Below are positions 32,336 to 42,400 of a stretch of DNA of 64,000 bases, piece after piece. Every line of letters starts with the position of its first letter. Position 1 is the stretch's first letter. The notes under the pieces were generated by a model, which did not search any database, was not told where the DNA came from, and worked only from the letters and a program-made list of their open reading frames with translations. The position numbers and the translations under genes are program-made. The DNA is from Armatimonadota bacterium (GTDB lineage Bacteria; Armatimonadota; HRBIN16). Where the stretch lies: contig BPGU01000003.1 of the NCBI GenBank assembly GCA_026003195.1, positions 62,001-126,000 on the forward strand, written 5' to 3'.

Positions 32336-35300
32336 TTACGGCACTATCACATCAGGATAGAGCCTGGGGCTGAATGTCTGGAAGAACAGGTCACTGGTGC
32401 CTGTGCGTGTGCTGCTCCAGAACAGCCACACCTTCGGTTCAAACTCGTCCTTCAGCGCGAACAGTCCGCTTTCGCTCGTGGCGCCAACCAGAGGCACCAT
32501 CGCCTGCGAACCTTCGCTGGCTTCGGAGGTTTCGTCTATCCAGCGTACCACACCCACCACCGTGCGGGGCGATGCCTCCGGGTTCCCCTGCGCATCGAGG
32601 GCGGTGTAGGTGATGCTCACCAGTTTGCCTTCATCCGCCTCGGTGAAGTAGATCCGCCCTCGTGCAAAGTCCACCTCTACCGGTCCAATGGGTGTGCTGA
32701 TGCCTGTTACCGTCACGCCCGACACATCGGGACGACGTTCACCCTGTCCATCGGTGATCACCGGGGTGAACACAGGTGCAGGAAGCTGCACGCCCAGACG
32801 CATGGTCTTCACCACAAACACCTCTGCTGGCGTGGAGCCAGTGGACTTGCGATAGAACAGCCACAGCCGGTCTACCGGAGGCGACTGCGTGGGGTTGTTG
32901 AGCGCGGGCAGGATGTACTTCCAGCGCGGGTTCTGCGACTTCTCCAACCCTCCGGTAGGTGCGCTGTTTGCGCCAGCGTAGAAGGCGATAGGCTGCGGAA
33001 CCGGCACGCCATCGTTCGGCACGAGCGAGTTCCAGCCGTGATTGGCGGTCAGCCGCATGGCGCGCGGCGTGTAGTCCGCGAACACCACATCGGTGCGCGA
33101 TGGCGCACGGTACGGGAACGTCACCGTGCCCGCCGACAGGTCAATCACCGCCTGCCAGTCGATTTGCGTGCGTGCGCTGTCGGTATAGCGCGTCAGGTAC
33201 AGGATGCCCGTATTCGAGTCGTAACGCTGGTCGTACCAGTAGACTGCCGGGTCGCCCGATTGCTGGATATCGTTGGCTGCCAGCGGGTGCGGGTCGCCCA
33301 CGCGCCAGATACGGATGCGCTGCCCTCGTGCCCACGACAGGTCGCGCGACATCCACACATTGGTGGTTCCGATGCGCTGCAACACCTCTCCGCGCACCGG
33401 CGGCAGGTTCACCGGAACCAGTCTGCCTCCACCGCCCAGCGTAAAGCGAGTGAGTATCAGCTCGTTGGTCTGCCGGGTCTTGGTGGAAGCGGTGTAGATG
33501 ACGTCCAGTGCGCCCTGGCGCGGGATCGCCAGCGGTTCAAAGGCGTTGGTCACCACGGCGGGTACCGGCAGCTGCTGGTCGCGCGTCCACGCGCTGGGGT
33601 TCAGCGGGTTGCCTAAGCAGGCGTTGTAGTAGATGGTGTAGCGCCCGCTGGCACCGCTGTACCAGAACATCACCGGCGTATTGCCCACCACCACTACGCG
33701 AGGCTGGAAGCGCGGCAGCCAGACATCGTTGCCCAGCGCGACAGGGGTGCCTGGCACACCGTTTACCACAGGTGCAACGAAGGTGACGTTCTCCGTGAGC
33801 ACGACGCCCGTCTCCTGCCGCTTCGCCGCCTGCCCCTGCCAGAGCAGGTAGGTTTGCCCGCCCACGACGAAGAAGGTGGGCGAGTAGTGTTTGATAGAGG
33901 ACGGTATCACCGTGCCCGGCTGGGTGGTGAACAGCCTGCCGTACTTGTCGCGCACGGAGCTGTTCGTCGGGTCGCGCGGGTACTCCACGCCGCGTCCACT
34001 CCACCATTGAGTGGGCGAAGCAGCCGTCCACACGCCGCGCCCTGTATCGCGCGGCAGCACCGCCACGTGCAGGAACCAGGCATTGCTCCCCGAAGGCTGC
34101 GTCTCGCGATAGCTGTCGCTTCCGTCTTCGGTCACGCGGTTTCGGCTCCAGTTGCTGCTCCATGCCAGCAGCATCCCGTCAGGCAACATCAGCGCAGCGG
34201 GCTGCACGTTCGCGGCGAGGTAGCCGGGCTGCCCGGGCTGCGGTGGGGTGCCCTGCCATGCGGTGTCCAGCTGAGGCAGAGAACCGCTCGTCCAGCTATT
34301 GGTCAGGCGCGATTCGGTCACTGTCACCTTCACGCGCATGGTGGGTTCGCTGACGGGCTGTGCCGGCTCGTTGTTCGCCAGAATACCCAGCACGTACGGG
34401 CTCCACGAGGCGGCTTCGAAAACGCGGATGTAGTTGCTGTAAGTGCCCGCCGGCGTACCCAGCGGAACCTGCACACTCACCAGCGGTTTGGAAGTTGGTA
34501 CGTTGTCGAACGCGCCTCCTGCCGCGCCCGGATAGGGCTTGTCGGGGATGGATAGCACCGTCGGACTATGGTCGGGACGCGGCTTGTGCAACGTATGCAT
34601 GCCCGGAAAGCCCTGATACTGCGGCGGGCGGAACGTCAGCCACATCGGGTCGTAAACCAGGTCGAGCGAAGTAAACACGTTCTGCTGTACCACGCTGCCG
34701 TCCGATCGGCGCACCCAGCCTGCGGTGAGCGCGGGCTTGTGGAAGGTGAAAGTCGGGTCGCCCGTTGGGCTGACCTCCCAGTAGAACGGGTTCACCTGGT
34801 CGCTCACCAGCGTAATGGGCAGCGGGTTCTGGAACAGCGGGTTACCGCTCGCATCCAGATAGTCCACCGAGCCTGCAGCACGCACGTTCAGCAGGTTCAC
34901 ATTGCTCAGGCTGCGCACCGTGAAAGGCTTCCAGGCAGGTTTCAACGCCTGGTACCAGGGGTTCGTGTTGTACACAGGGTCCATATCCGACACAGGCGGT
35001 CGGAACGCGAAGTTCGCTGGGTCTGGATGTACGCCGAAACCGTGAGGCACCGCGCCGATATCGACGGTCTCCTCCTCCACCCGCAGGCGCATATCGGGCG
35101 GCACACCCAGCGTGATTCGGAACTCGCGATACGGCTCCTCGCGGGTAGCCGGAGGCGTTTGCCTCAGTGCGGCGCCGCCCGGCAGGTCCAGCTGACCGTT
35201 GTTGTTCACATCCACGTAGACGCGAATCGGTCGTCGGATACGGGTGGCATAGCCGCGTGCGGTGAACGGGTTCTGTCCGTCGAAGCCTACGAGGTTCGCT

Positions 35301-38300
35301 GGCTGGAACTGCGGCACCTGCACGTTGACCTCCCCCACCGTAGGAACCAGTGTCCAGCTGGTCCACTCCGGCTCCACACCTACCGGGTCGGTGGGAGCTG
35401 CCAGTGCACCGCCGCGCGATGAAGCGTACAGGTCGGCACCGCCAGCCGCCACCTTCACCGCCCGCTCGGGAATATCGGGGTAGTCCACACTGGTGTTGGG
35501 GATGCTTACGGGCAGATCATCCCACGGTAGCGGGTTGATCACCGCCAGCGTGCCGTCCTCGTTATTGTGCCAGGCGACATTTGCCCGCTGCAACTTCACA
35601 CGCAGAGGGTCTCCACCCCGCAGGGCGACCTTCGATCGGTCGGCAATCTGTATCAGTCGCGCGCTGCTGGCACCATGTGGAACCAGTCCCAGCTCCAGCT
35701 GCAGGAACTTGCCCGCGTTGCCGTTGATGCTCAGTTCCTGCGGCACGGAACCTCCCACCACTGTTTGCCCAATCCAGCCCACTTCCAGATTCGGGTTCAC
35801 CGTGCCGTCCGGGTTCAGGATGCGCAGTGCCAGCGGATGGGCGATAGTGAACTCGAAGTAAGGCTCTGGTGTGCGTTCCAGCGTCATGGTTGTCTGCTGC
35901 TGTCCGCCGCTTGTGGTGGTGGTAGAAGTCACCCGCACTGCGGCAGCATAGCGCGCGCCGGGCGTCCAGGCGTCGCCGTCCTGGGTGGGAGTGATGCGGA
36001 AGGCATGATATGCCATCCATTTCTGGTTCACCCCCACGTCGGTGCCATAAGGCACCACGCCGACGGTACGGTTGACTGTGGCAGCACGGCTGCGCAGGGT
36101 GAGGGTGACCGAACGCGCAGGAGGCACCAGCCCCTGCATGCCGTAGGCAATCACGTACACCGTATCGCCCCATTCGTAGCCGATTTTGCGCGTATGTCCA
36201 CCGGACACCACTTCCTCTGGAGTGCGGGTGCGTCGCTGCACGATGTCGGCGTACTCCTGCGCGGTAAAGACCTCCACTTGCAGGTTCTGCAGGTTGGGAC
36301 TGAGCGCCGCGTCTACCAGCTCCCCGCCTGGAGGTTCGCCCGGTGTCAGGAAACCGCCGGTGGGCGAGAACGCATAGATGATGCCGTCGTCGCCGGCGAT
36401 GTACATCCAGTTGTTGGCGACGGCAGGCGAGGCGAATACTTGCTCACCCAGCGTTTGCCAGCCCCAGATGACGTCGCCGCGCACGTTAATCAGGTTGTTA
36501 TTGTTGTCCAGCACCTGCCGGAAGGTGCCCGGTCCGCCGTTGAAGGCGTTGAGCGCAAGCAGCTTACCGTCCATCAAACCAAACACGACAGCGGGTAGCG
36601 GTGTCGCTCCTGTCGCCGATCGGCTCGGAATTATCTGGGTAAAGGTACACGAGGAATACACCGCTGCGCCCAGCGAGCCACTGCCCGACGGTTTGGGGTT
36701 CAGCGGGTCGGTCACATCCTGCCACACCAGTTCCGTCTTGCCGTTGCCCGTACCCTGTGCGTCCAGCGCGTATACTGTGCCTCCTCTGTCGCCAATGAAT
36801 ACCACATCACGCACGCCGATGACGGTGTTCACCTGCGCTGCCACAGTCGGTGAGGAGTACAGGAAGGGTTCCACCGGCTCCTCATCCCCAGCGGTGCTGA
36901 CGGGTGGTCGCTGGGCGTAGGGCCACACCCACACGCGCTCGGTGCGTCGGCGACCCGTGCCCTTCTCCTTCACGCAGTACACGCGCCCATCCGCCGCCGC
37001 GAAGTACACCTTACTGTCAAACACAGCGGGCGTGGTGGAGATGGGATCCAGCGGCAGCTCTTCCGGCAGAGCAGGGTCATCCCCGGCAGCAGGCTCGTAC
37101 TTGCCCGGGTACACCCAGCGCTCGGTAGTGGTGCCGTTATCCCCTTCCGCATCCAGAGCGTACAGGCGCCCATCCAAGCCGCCGACGAAAATGGTAGGTC
37201 CTTCACCCTGTGTACGGTTATAGGCTGGAGACGACACGAAACCATTCACCACCGCCGCTTTGTCCGCTGCAGGATAAATCCAGATGCGGTCGGTTGTACC
37301 GGGGTTACTCGTGCTGAAGTCGCCGTTGCCGGAAGCATCCAGGCAGTACACCCGCCCGTTAGAGTTGGCGACGTACACCCGCCAGTCAGGAGTGCCGCCC
37401 GTGCCGATGTTCACCACCAGTGGCGAGGAGTAACCAAACGAGCCCACCGCAGGCCGCTCATTCAGAGGCTCCTGCGGCCACACCCAGTACGAGAAGGTGG
37501 TGCCGTCACCGTTGCCCACCGCGTCCAATGCGTATACCTTTCCATTATTCGCCGAGAAGAAGACCACCTGTCTCTCCACGACCGTTCCCCCTGCCACACG
37601 CATCGGCAGCGTTTGCACTACAGGGGTGGAAAAGATACCGCTCGCGCCCGTGCCCTGCTCCACAAATCGCGCGGCGTCGGCAATCACCACACGCCCTTGG
37701 GTGAACTCGCTGGCAACACGGCTATAGTTGACCAGCTCCACGTAATTCGTGCTGCCTCGGCTCATACGATAGGTGCCCAGGCTGAACCACTGTCCGCCTG
37801 CGGTATTTTGCGTCTGGTCGACCTCCACCACCGTATCGCCCTCGTCGTGATGCACAATATACCGTGCGACCGTGGTACGCTGCACCGAACCGTCGTCCTG
37901 CGGCAGCCAGACGTAGATGGTGTATCTTGCGGTATCCGCGCCGTTAGACGGTTGCAGGTCGGGCTGCCAGCGCACGCGCGACCAGGCGGTGGGATTCGTG
38001 CTGGCGGTCACGGTCGTTTGCACATAGCTGGTGCTAAAGGGATCGGGTTGCAACACGCCGGGCACTGTCCAGCCGGGATCCGCCTGGAAAAAGGGAACGC
38101 CGTCTGCGTCATCCACCGTGACCGCACGTTGACCGGTGACGTTCAACGGATACCGCCACACCACGCGCCCTGCGTTGTCAAAGCAGTACATGACGCCGAT
38201 TTCCACGCTGGCAGTGGGGTCATCATCCGAGGGAACCCGCTCGATGCGTCCGATGTACACCAGCTGTTCAGAGCGTCCCGGTGCCACCTGCAGTGTCGCC

Positions 38301-39160
38301 GCCACCGGCGAAGAATAAAACGCCCCCACATCCGGCATAAAGCGTACACCGTCAAACACCACCAGCCGACCAGCGTCGTCGAAATTGCCATTCTCGTCGG
38401 TGTGGGTGGAAGTATTGTAAGCATAGACCTCCACCGGGCGGCGACCGTCAAAGGGAAACATCAGGTCGCTGCGAAGCAGGGTACGCTCCCATTTGCCCGT
38501 GCTGGAGTTGTAAAGATATGCCGTGCTGCCGGCTGTTCCTAGCCGCACCCACCTTCCACCGGTTGTCTGGTCTATGACCAGGATAATCTCTTTATAGTCG
38601 CTAGCTCCTACCGGATAGCGAACTTTGACCACCGCCTCCCGGGCGTTCCGTCCGTTTGCTGTTCCACTGGAGGGGAACCATAGCGCCACCTGATAGCGAG
38701 TAGGTCTGGCAACGAGCGGGTTGTAAGCAGGATCGTTCGGGTCCAGTTCATTCGGTGTGGCGTTACGCCAGCGCACCACCACCGTTGCGCCGCTGGTCGG
38801 GTCATCCGCATTGCTGGGGTGGACCGCGGTGGCATAGTCATAGGAGTCCCGGAAGCAGTCGGTGACAGCATTGGTGTCGGTAATGTTGATGGTGGCCACC
38901 GAGCCCTGAACCACAGCGTAATCGCCCGCGCGATTGACGCCGTCGCGGTCTATCTCCAGCGTGATGCCCCTGTCCTGCTGGGCAGGCCACCACCAGCGCA
39001 GGTATGCCCTGCCCGGCCCGGGTTCTGTGCTCAAATTCGTTGCCCCCGTGCGCTGGGGGTCTCGGCGGAACATCGGAAAATCGTCTGCCCGAGATGCATA
39101 TTGCATGAGCAGTACGATTCCGATGACACAAGCCAGTAAACATGCTCTCGCTGTTGCCAT
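32336..39160 (-). CDS. Giant secreted PQQ-like beta-propeller protein with golvesin-like domains
   Basis: 2274 residues. A signal peptide (VIGIVLLMQYASRA) is followed by DFPMFRRDPQRTGAT, the usual entry into PQQ-propeller blades. Two golvesin C-terminal-like beta sandwiches occur near residues 85-270 and 375-500 (YQVALWFPSSGTANGRNA; TIYVWLPQDDGSV). Many propeller blades follow, with VYVANSNGRVYCLDASGNGD, IFVGGLDGRLYALDAEGD and FAAADGRVYCVKEKG. The second half is beta-rich with no catalytic motif seen. Together with the 1511-residue protein just upstream, and the large pilin-like genes beyond it, this resembles a PilY1-type tip adhesin at the end of a minor-pilin operon. No PilY1 von Willebrand domain was recognised. 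Ends in LYPDVIVP. The gene follows a 274-base gap that contains only repeats. Confidence 0.75.
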   Translation of the reverse strand: MATARACLLACVIGIVLLMQYASRADDFPMFRRDPQRTGATNLSTEPGPGRAYLRWWWPAQQDRGITLEIDRDGVNRAGDYAVVQGSVATINITDTNAVTDCFRDSYDYATAVHPSNADDPTSGATVVVRWRNATPNELDPNDPAYNPLVARPTRYQVALWFPSSGTANGRNAREAVVKVRYPVGASDYKEIILVIDQTTGGRWVRLGTAGSTAYLYNSSTGKWERTLLRSDLMFPFDGRRPVEVYAYNTSTHTDENGNFDDAGRLVVFDGVRFMPDVGAFYSSPVAATLQVAPGRSEQLVYIGRIERVPSDDDPTASVEIGVMYCFDNAGRVVWRYPLNVTGQRAVTVDDADGVPFFQADPGWTVPGVLQPDPFSTSYVQTTVTASTNPTAWSRVRWQPDLQPSNGADTARYTIYVWLPQDDGSVQRTTVARYIVHHDEGDTVVEVDQTQNTAGGQWFSLGTYRMSRGSTNYVELVNYSRVASEFTQGRVVIADAARFVEQGTGASGIFSTPVVQTLPMRVAGGTVVERQVVFFSANNGKVYALDAVGNGDGTTFSYWVWPQEPLNERPAVGSFGYSSPLVVNIGTGGTPDWRVYVANSNGRVYCLDASGNGDFSTSNPGTTDRIWIYPAADKAAVVNGFVSSPAYNRTQGEGPTIFVGGLDGRLYALDAEGDNGTTTERWVYPGKYEPAAGDDPALPEELPLDPISTTPAVFDSKVYFAAADGRVYCVKEKGTGRRRTERVWVWPYAQRPPVSTAGDEEPVEPFLYSSPTVAAQVNTVIGVRDVVFIGDRGGTVYALDAQGTGNGKTELVWQDVTDPLNPKPSGSGSLGAAVYSSCTFTQIIPSRSATGATPLPAVVFGLMDGKLLALNAFNGGPGTFRQVLDNNNNLINVRGDVIWGWQTLGEQVFASPAVANNWMYIAGDDGIIYAFSPTGGFLTPGEPPGGELVDAALSPNLQNLQVEVFTAQEYADIVQRRTRTPEEVVSGGHTRKIGYEWGDTVYVIAYGMQGLVPPARSVTLTLRSRAATVNRTVGVVPYGTDVGVNQKWMAYHAFRITPTQDGDAWTPGARYAAAVRVTSTTTTSGGQQQTTMTLERTPEPYFEFTIAHPLALRILNPDGTVNPNLEVGWIGQTVVGGSVPQELSINGNAGKFLQLELGLVPHGASSARLIQIADRSKVALRGGDPLRVKLQRANVAWHNNEDGTLAVINPLPWDDLPVSIPNTSVDYPDIPERAVKVAAGGADLYASSRGGALAAPTDPVGVEPEWTSWTLVPTVGEVNVQVPQFQPANLVGFDGQNPFTARGYATRIRRPIRVYVDVNNNGQLDLPGGAALRQTPPATREEPYREFRITLGVPPDMRLRVEEETVDIGAVPHGFGVHPDPANFAFRPPVSDMDPVYNTNPWYQALKPAWKPFTVRSLSNVNLLNVRAAGSVDYLDASGNPLFQNPLPITLVSDQVNPFYWEVSPTGDPTFTFHKPALTAGWVRRSDGSVVQQNVFTSLDLVYDPMWLTFRPPQYQGFPGMHTLHKPRPDHSPTVLSIPDKPYPGAAGGAFDNVPTSKPLVSVQVPLGTPAGTYSNYIRVFEAASWSPYVLGILANNEPAQPVSEPTMRVKVTVTESRLTNSWTSGSLPQLDTAWQGTPPQPGQPGYLAANVQPAALMLPDGMLLAWSSNWSRNRVTEDGSDSYRETQPSGSNAWFLHVAVLPRDTGRGVWTAASPTQWWSGRGVEYPRDPTNSSVRDKYGRLFTTQPGTVIPSSIKHYSPTFFVVGGQTYLLWQGQAAKRQETGVVLTENVTFVAPVVNGVPGTPVALGNDVWLPRFQPRVVVVGNTPVMFWYSGASGRYTIYYNACLGNPLNPSAWTRDQQLPVPAVVTNAFEPLAIPRQGALDVIYTASTKTRQTNELILTRFTLGGGGRLVPVNLPPVRGEVLQRIGTTNVWMSRDLSWARGQRIRIWRVGDPHPLAANDIQQSGDPAVYWYDQRYDSNTGILYLTRYTDSARTQIDWQAVIDLSAGTVTFPYRAPSRTDVVFADYTPRAMRLTANHGWNSLVPNDGVPVPQPIAFYAGANSAPTGGLEKSQNPRWKYILPALNNPTQSPPVDRLWLFYRKSTGSTPAEVFVVKTMRLGVQLPAPVFTPVITDGQGERRPDVSGVTVTGISTPIGPVEVDFARGRIYFTEADEGKLVSITYTALDAQGNPEASPRTVVGVVRWIDETSEASEGSQAMVPLVGATSESGLFALKDEFEPKVWLFWSSTRTGTSDLFFQTFSPRLYPDVIVP

Positions 39161-39282
39161 GTCTATCCCAACCTCGCTTCACTCGGCAGTGGTCGTTTTC
39201 CTCTTCCGTGCTTTTTGACGAGATTCGCAGGAAGTTCGTTCGCTAAAGTGCCCTGCGTTGTCTTTTGTAAGGAACGTATCAC

Positions 39283-39307
39283 GGCTCGGCAGGAGCCTCG
39301 CCCTCCA
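39283..39307. repeat. 25-bp dispersed repeat, copy 2
   Basis: Identical to 19899-19923. It stands beside the inverted-repeat element at 39341-39413 in the gap between the two giant genes. Confidence 0.7.
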
Positions 39308-39340
39308 GACAGGTGCGAGTACATCCGCAGAGCGTTTCCC

Positions 39341-39413
39341 TGTCATGCTGAGCGTCAACAAAGCACCTCCGTCTGTCGCCACGCAGAGATTCTTCGCTTC
39401 GCTCAGAATGACA
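39341..39413. repeat. 73-bp dispersed element with inverted ends
   Basis: TGTCATGCTGAGCG (39341-39354) is mirrored by CGCTCAGAATGACA (39400-39413). The same end type occurs at 51211-51227. It makes up much of the 274 bases between the giant genes. Confidence 0.6.
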
Positions 39414-39434
39414 TATCGTTCAGCAAGAACCTTG

Positions 39435-42400
39435 CTAGAACGGTCTATCCGCAAAGAAGGGTGTATCCACCCTGTACGTATCACTGCTGATGACTTCGCT
39501 CACGTTTGCCCAGCTTTTTACCCTCCTCGGCGTCCACCATACGATGTCTTCCGGGCGCATCCCATCGGTCAGGTAGGTGTGTGGCCCGTCTATTTCGTTC
39601 TCGGTGCGCGTCGCACCCGGGTTGTAGTTGCTGGGGTCTATTTCGAACACCTCGCCGTTGAAGCGACTGCTATCGGGCAGCACTCCACGGTAGGCGTTGC
39701 ATATCAGATAGTGTCCGTTCGACAACCGCACCGCGCTGACCGCCCAAAGCGGAATAGCACGACTGATGTACGTATCCACCGGCTGGGGTCCCCGGATGCG
39801 GTCACGCAGATGAGTGAGGCTTCGGTAGACCTCATCGGTCAATCGCCACCTGATGCGCCACTGGTTGGGAGCAAGGCGTTCCAGATCGAACACACCTTTG
39901 TCCGTCGCCAGCACGATGTTATACACGACCTCCCCTGTGCCGCTGTCATAGCGCACCGGATACACCTGCACGCTGTTGGGGCTGCCGATGGGCACACGGT
40001 TGTTCGAACCCAGTGGCTCGTTAGGCAGAAGCACCTCGCTGAATGCTTCGGTGATGTCCAGTCCGCCGCCGATGGTGCGCACCATCACCGTACCACCAAC
40101 ACCCTCTTCGCCCGTTCCATCTGGGCGTACCCGGTAGTTTGCTACCGTCGCCACCAGCGTGAATACCGGCGCTCCGCCTCTGTACCCCGAAACCACTCGC
40201 TGAACGCCCGTGTAGCGGTACTTTCGCCGCTCCGCACCCTCTGCGCTCGTCCAGAACAGCTGTCGCGCGGCGATGAGCGGACCGACCGCACCGGTGGTAC
40301 TGTCTGCCGCGTACCGGTCTATCACATCCACCAGCCGCCCGTTGCCCGTATCGGCAATCAGGTAGTGCACCCAGAACTCCAGCGGCTGAGCATCCTCAAA
40401 GGGGTTGAGGCGGTTGCCGTTCGCCTCGCGAGGCACATACTCGGTATAGACGCTCACGTCCTGTGGCTCGCGCAGCTCGTGCGGGTCGCCCGGAGCCAGG
40501 GGGGCAGGAGGCTGGCTCGGATCAGTCAGGTTCAGGCGCGGCGGGTTCTCGAAGCGACGCAGTTCCGACGTGACGTTGCCTGCCTTATCCACCCACACGA
40601 TGCGGTTATTGCCCGTATCCACCACAATCATCTCGTTCGTGCTGGTGCGATACACCCGGGCGGGGCGAGCCACCGAGGTGGGGGTGACGCTTACCACCGG
40701 CGCAGAGCCACCCGATGCTGCTCCCCAGAGCTTGCTGGCGTCCATACTCCACGCCACTTTGCCGCCGGGGTCCATCTCCAGCAAGCGATGGCTATCGGCA
40801 ATCAGCGTCATCTGCCGCTCGAAGACCTTGATGCCCGTATCACCGACGGCTGCCAGCAGACCATTAGAGGCTGCCACCGCCGCAATGCCCTGCGTTCCCA
40901 CCTGTGCCCGGCGAAGCTCATTCAAAGTGGCGTTCAGCAGGTTTATGAGCGACGGTCCCCATGTCGCCGGGTTCGTGGGCTCGTAGCCGTAATCGCCGGG
41001 CTTGCCCAACGCAGGCCAGAGCACGTGGTTCGGTTTATCCGAATCCTGCGTCATCAGAGGCACATCATCGCCCTTCTGGATACTGGGGTCGGTCGCAGTG
41101 GGGTCCGCCGAAACCGCAATCACCGTAGATACCTGCACCCCGGGAGCATCCACCTGCGCCGACAGATACACGACGTCGCCCGCCACCACCGGCGACGCCT
41201 TCACCCGCACCGCCGGGATGAACATGAACCACTTCAGGTTGCTGTATTCGGTGGGCTGGATGAAGTACTGGCGCGGAGGCTCGCTGCCTGCGGTCACCAC
41301 TACCAGCGTAGGCTGCGACAGGCTAAAGGCGAACACCGCCCCACCTCCCCCCGCGCCGGGCATCATGTTGTGGATGGTGATGACACCGCCTGCACGGTTC
41401 ACCGAGTATTGCGCTGGCTGCACGTAAGTGTACTGTGTCGTACCGCCTGCACTGCGTATCACGTCCACCTGCCGAATCTGCAGGGTAGCGTTGGCAGGGA
41501 TGGATACAGGGTTGCCGTTCTCATCGCGCAGGCGCAGTTCTACCTTCGGGTTATTGTCGAACGCCATCAGCACCGTGCCCAAGATGGGGAAAGGAATACC
41601 GGGGAAGGTGCCCCTTGCCTCTGCCACTGCGTAGGTAGTGTCTCCGAACACAGCAGGTGGTGCGGTGAAGCCACCCGGTGTCAGCCCGACCTCAAATCCC
41701 GGTGGCACCGGAGTGCCAAACAGCGTACGCTTCAGCACCAGTGACGGAGGCACCGTGATCGACTGCTGGGGGGTAATCTGATCGGTGTAACCGCCGTGCA
41801 GTTGCCAGCGCCAGCGCATCACCGTGCGGTTTCCCGGCTGTTCCAGGACACCATAGATGCTTCCGTTGTCGGTGGTGTAAATCACATTATCGTTGGCATC
41901 CAGCGCAGGCTGCTCCATAATGGTCTTGCTGGGATTGGGAACGATATCCGCGATGCCCACCGTGCTGCGGATGGGCGTGCCGGGCGATTTACCCCAGTCG
42001 ATAAAGTAGTTCATCACCACCACGGGGTTCGCCGCGGGCTGGTTGGCGAAGACGATAGTGCCTGCATTGACGGTGATGCGCGAGTCGGGCAGGTCGTAAC
42101 GCTCTACCAGCACCAGCGAACCGTCCGTTTGGCGATTGTATACCCACACCACCGGGTTGAGGGCGGTGTAGGGGCTACTGGTGTCCGCCACGAAGATGTG
42201 CAGCTGTCGCCCCTGCGCCCGGGTGACGAAGGTGCGTTTGTCGTTGTTCGGGTTGCTGAGCACCTCGCCCTTCGTGCCCAGCCAGAAGGCGTACACCGAG
42301 CTCGTCAGTGTACCTGTCGTGGAGCTGGGCGCAGTGGAGGCATAAGCCATCAAGTCGTTGGCGATGGAACCTTCACCGGTTTGCCCCCTATCCTGCACAT

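Noticed and set aside
39258-41744. 828-codon plus-strand open frame opposite the 1511-residue propeller protein
   Set aside because: It is rich in His, Arg and Val in a pattern typical of the reverse frame of a GC-rich beta-propeller gene. The minus-strand protein has a signal peptide, ribosome site and repeat motifs.
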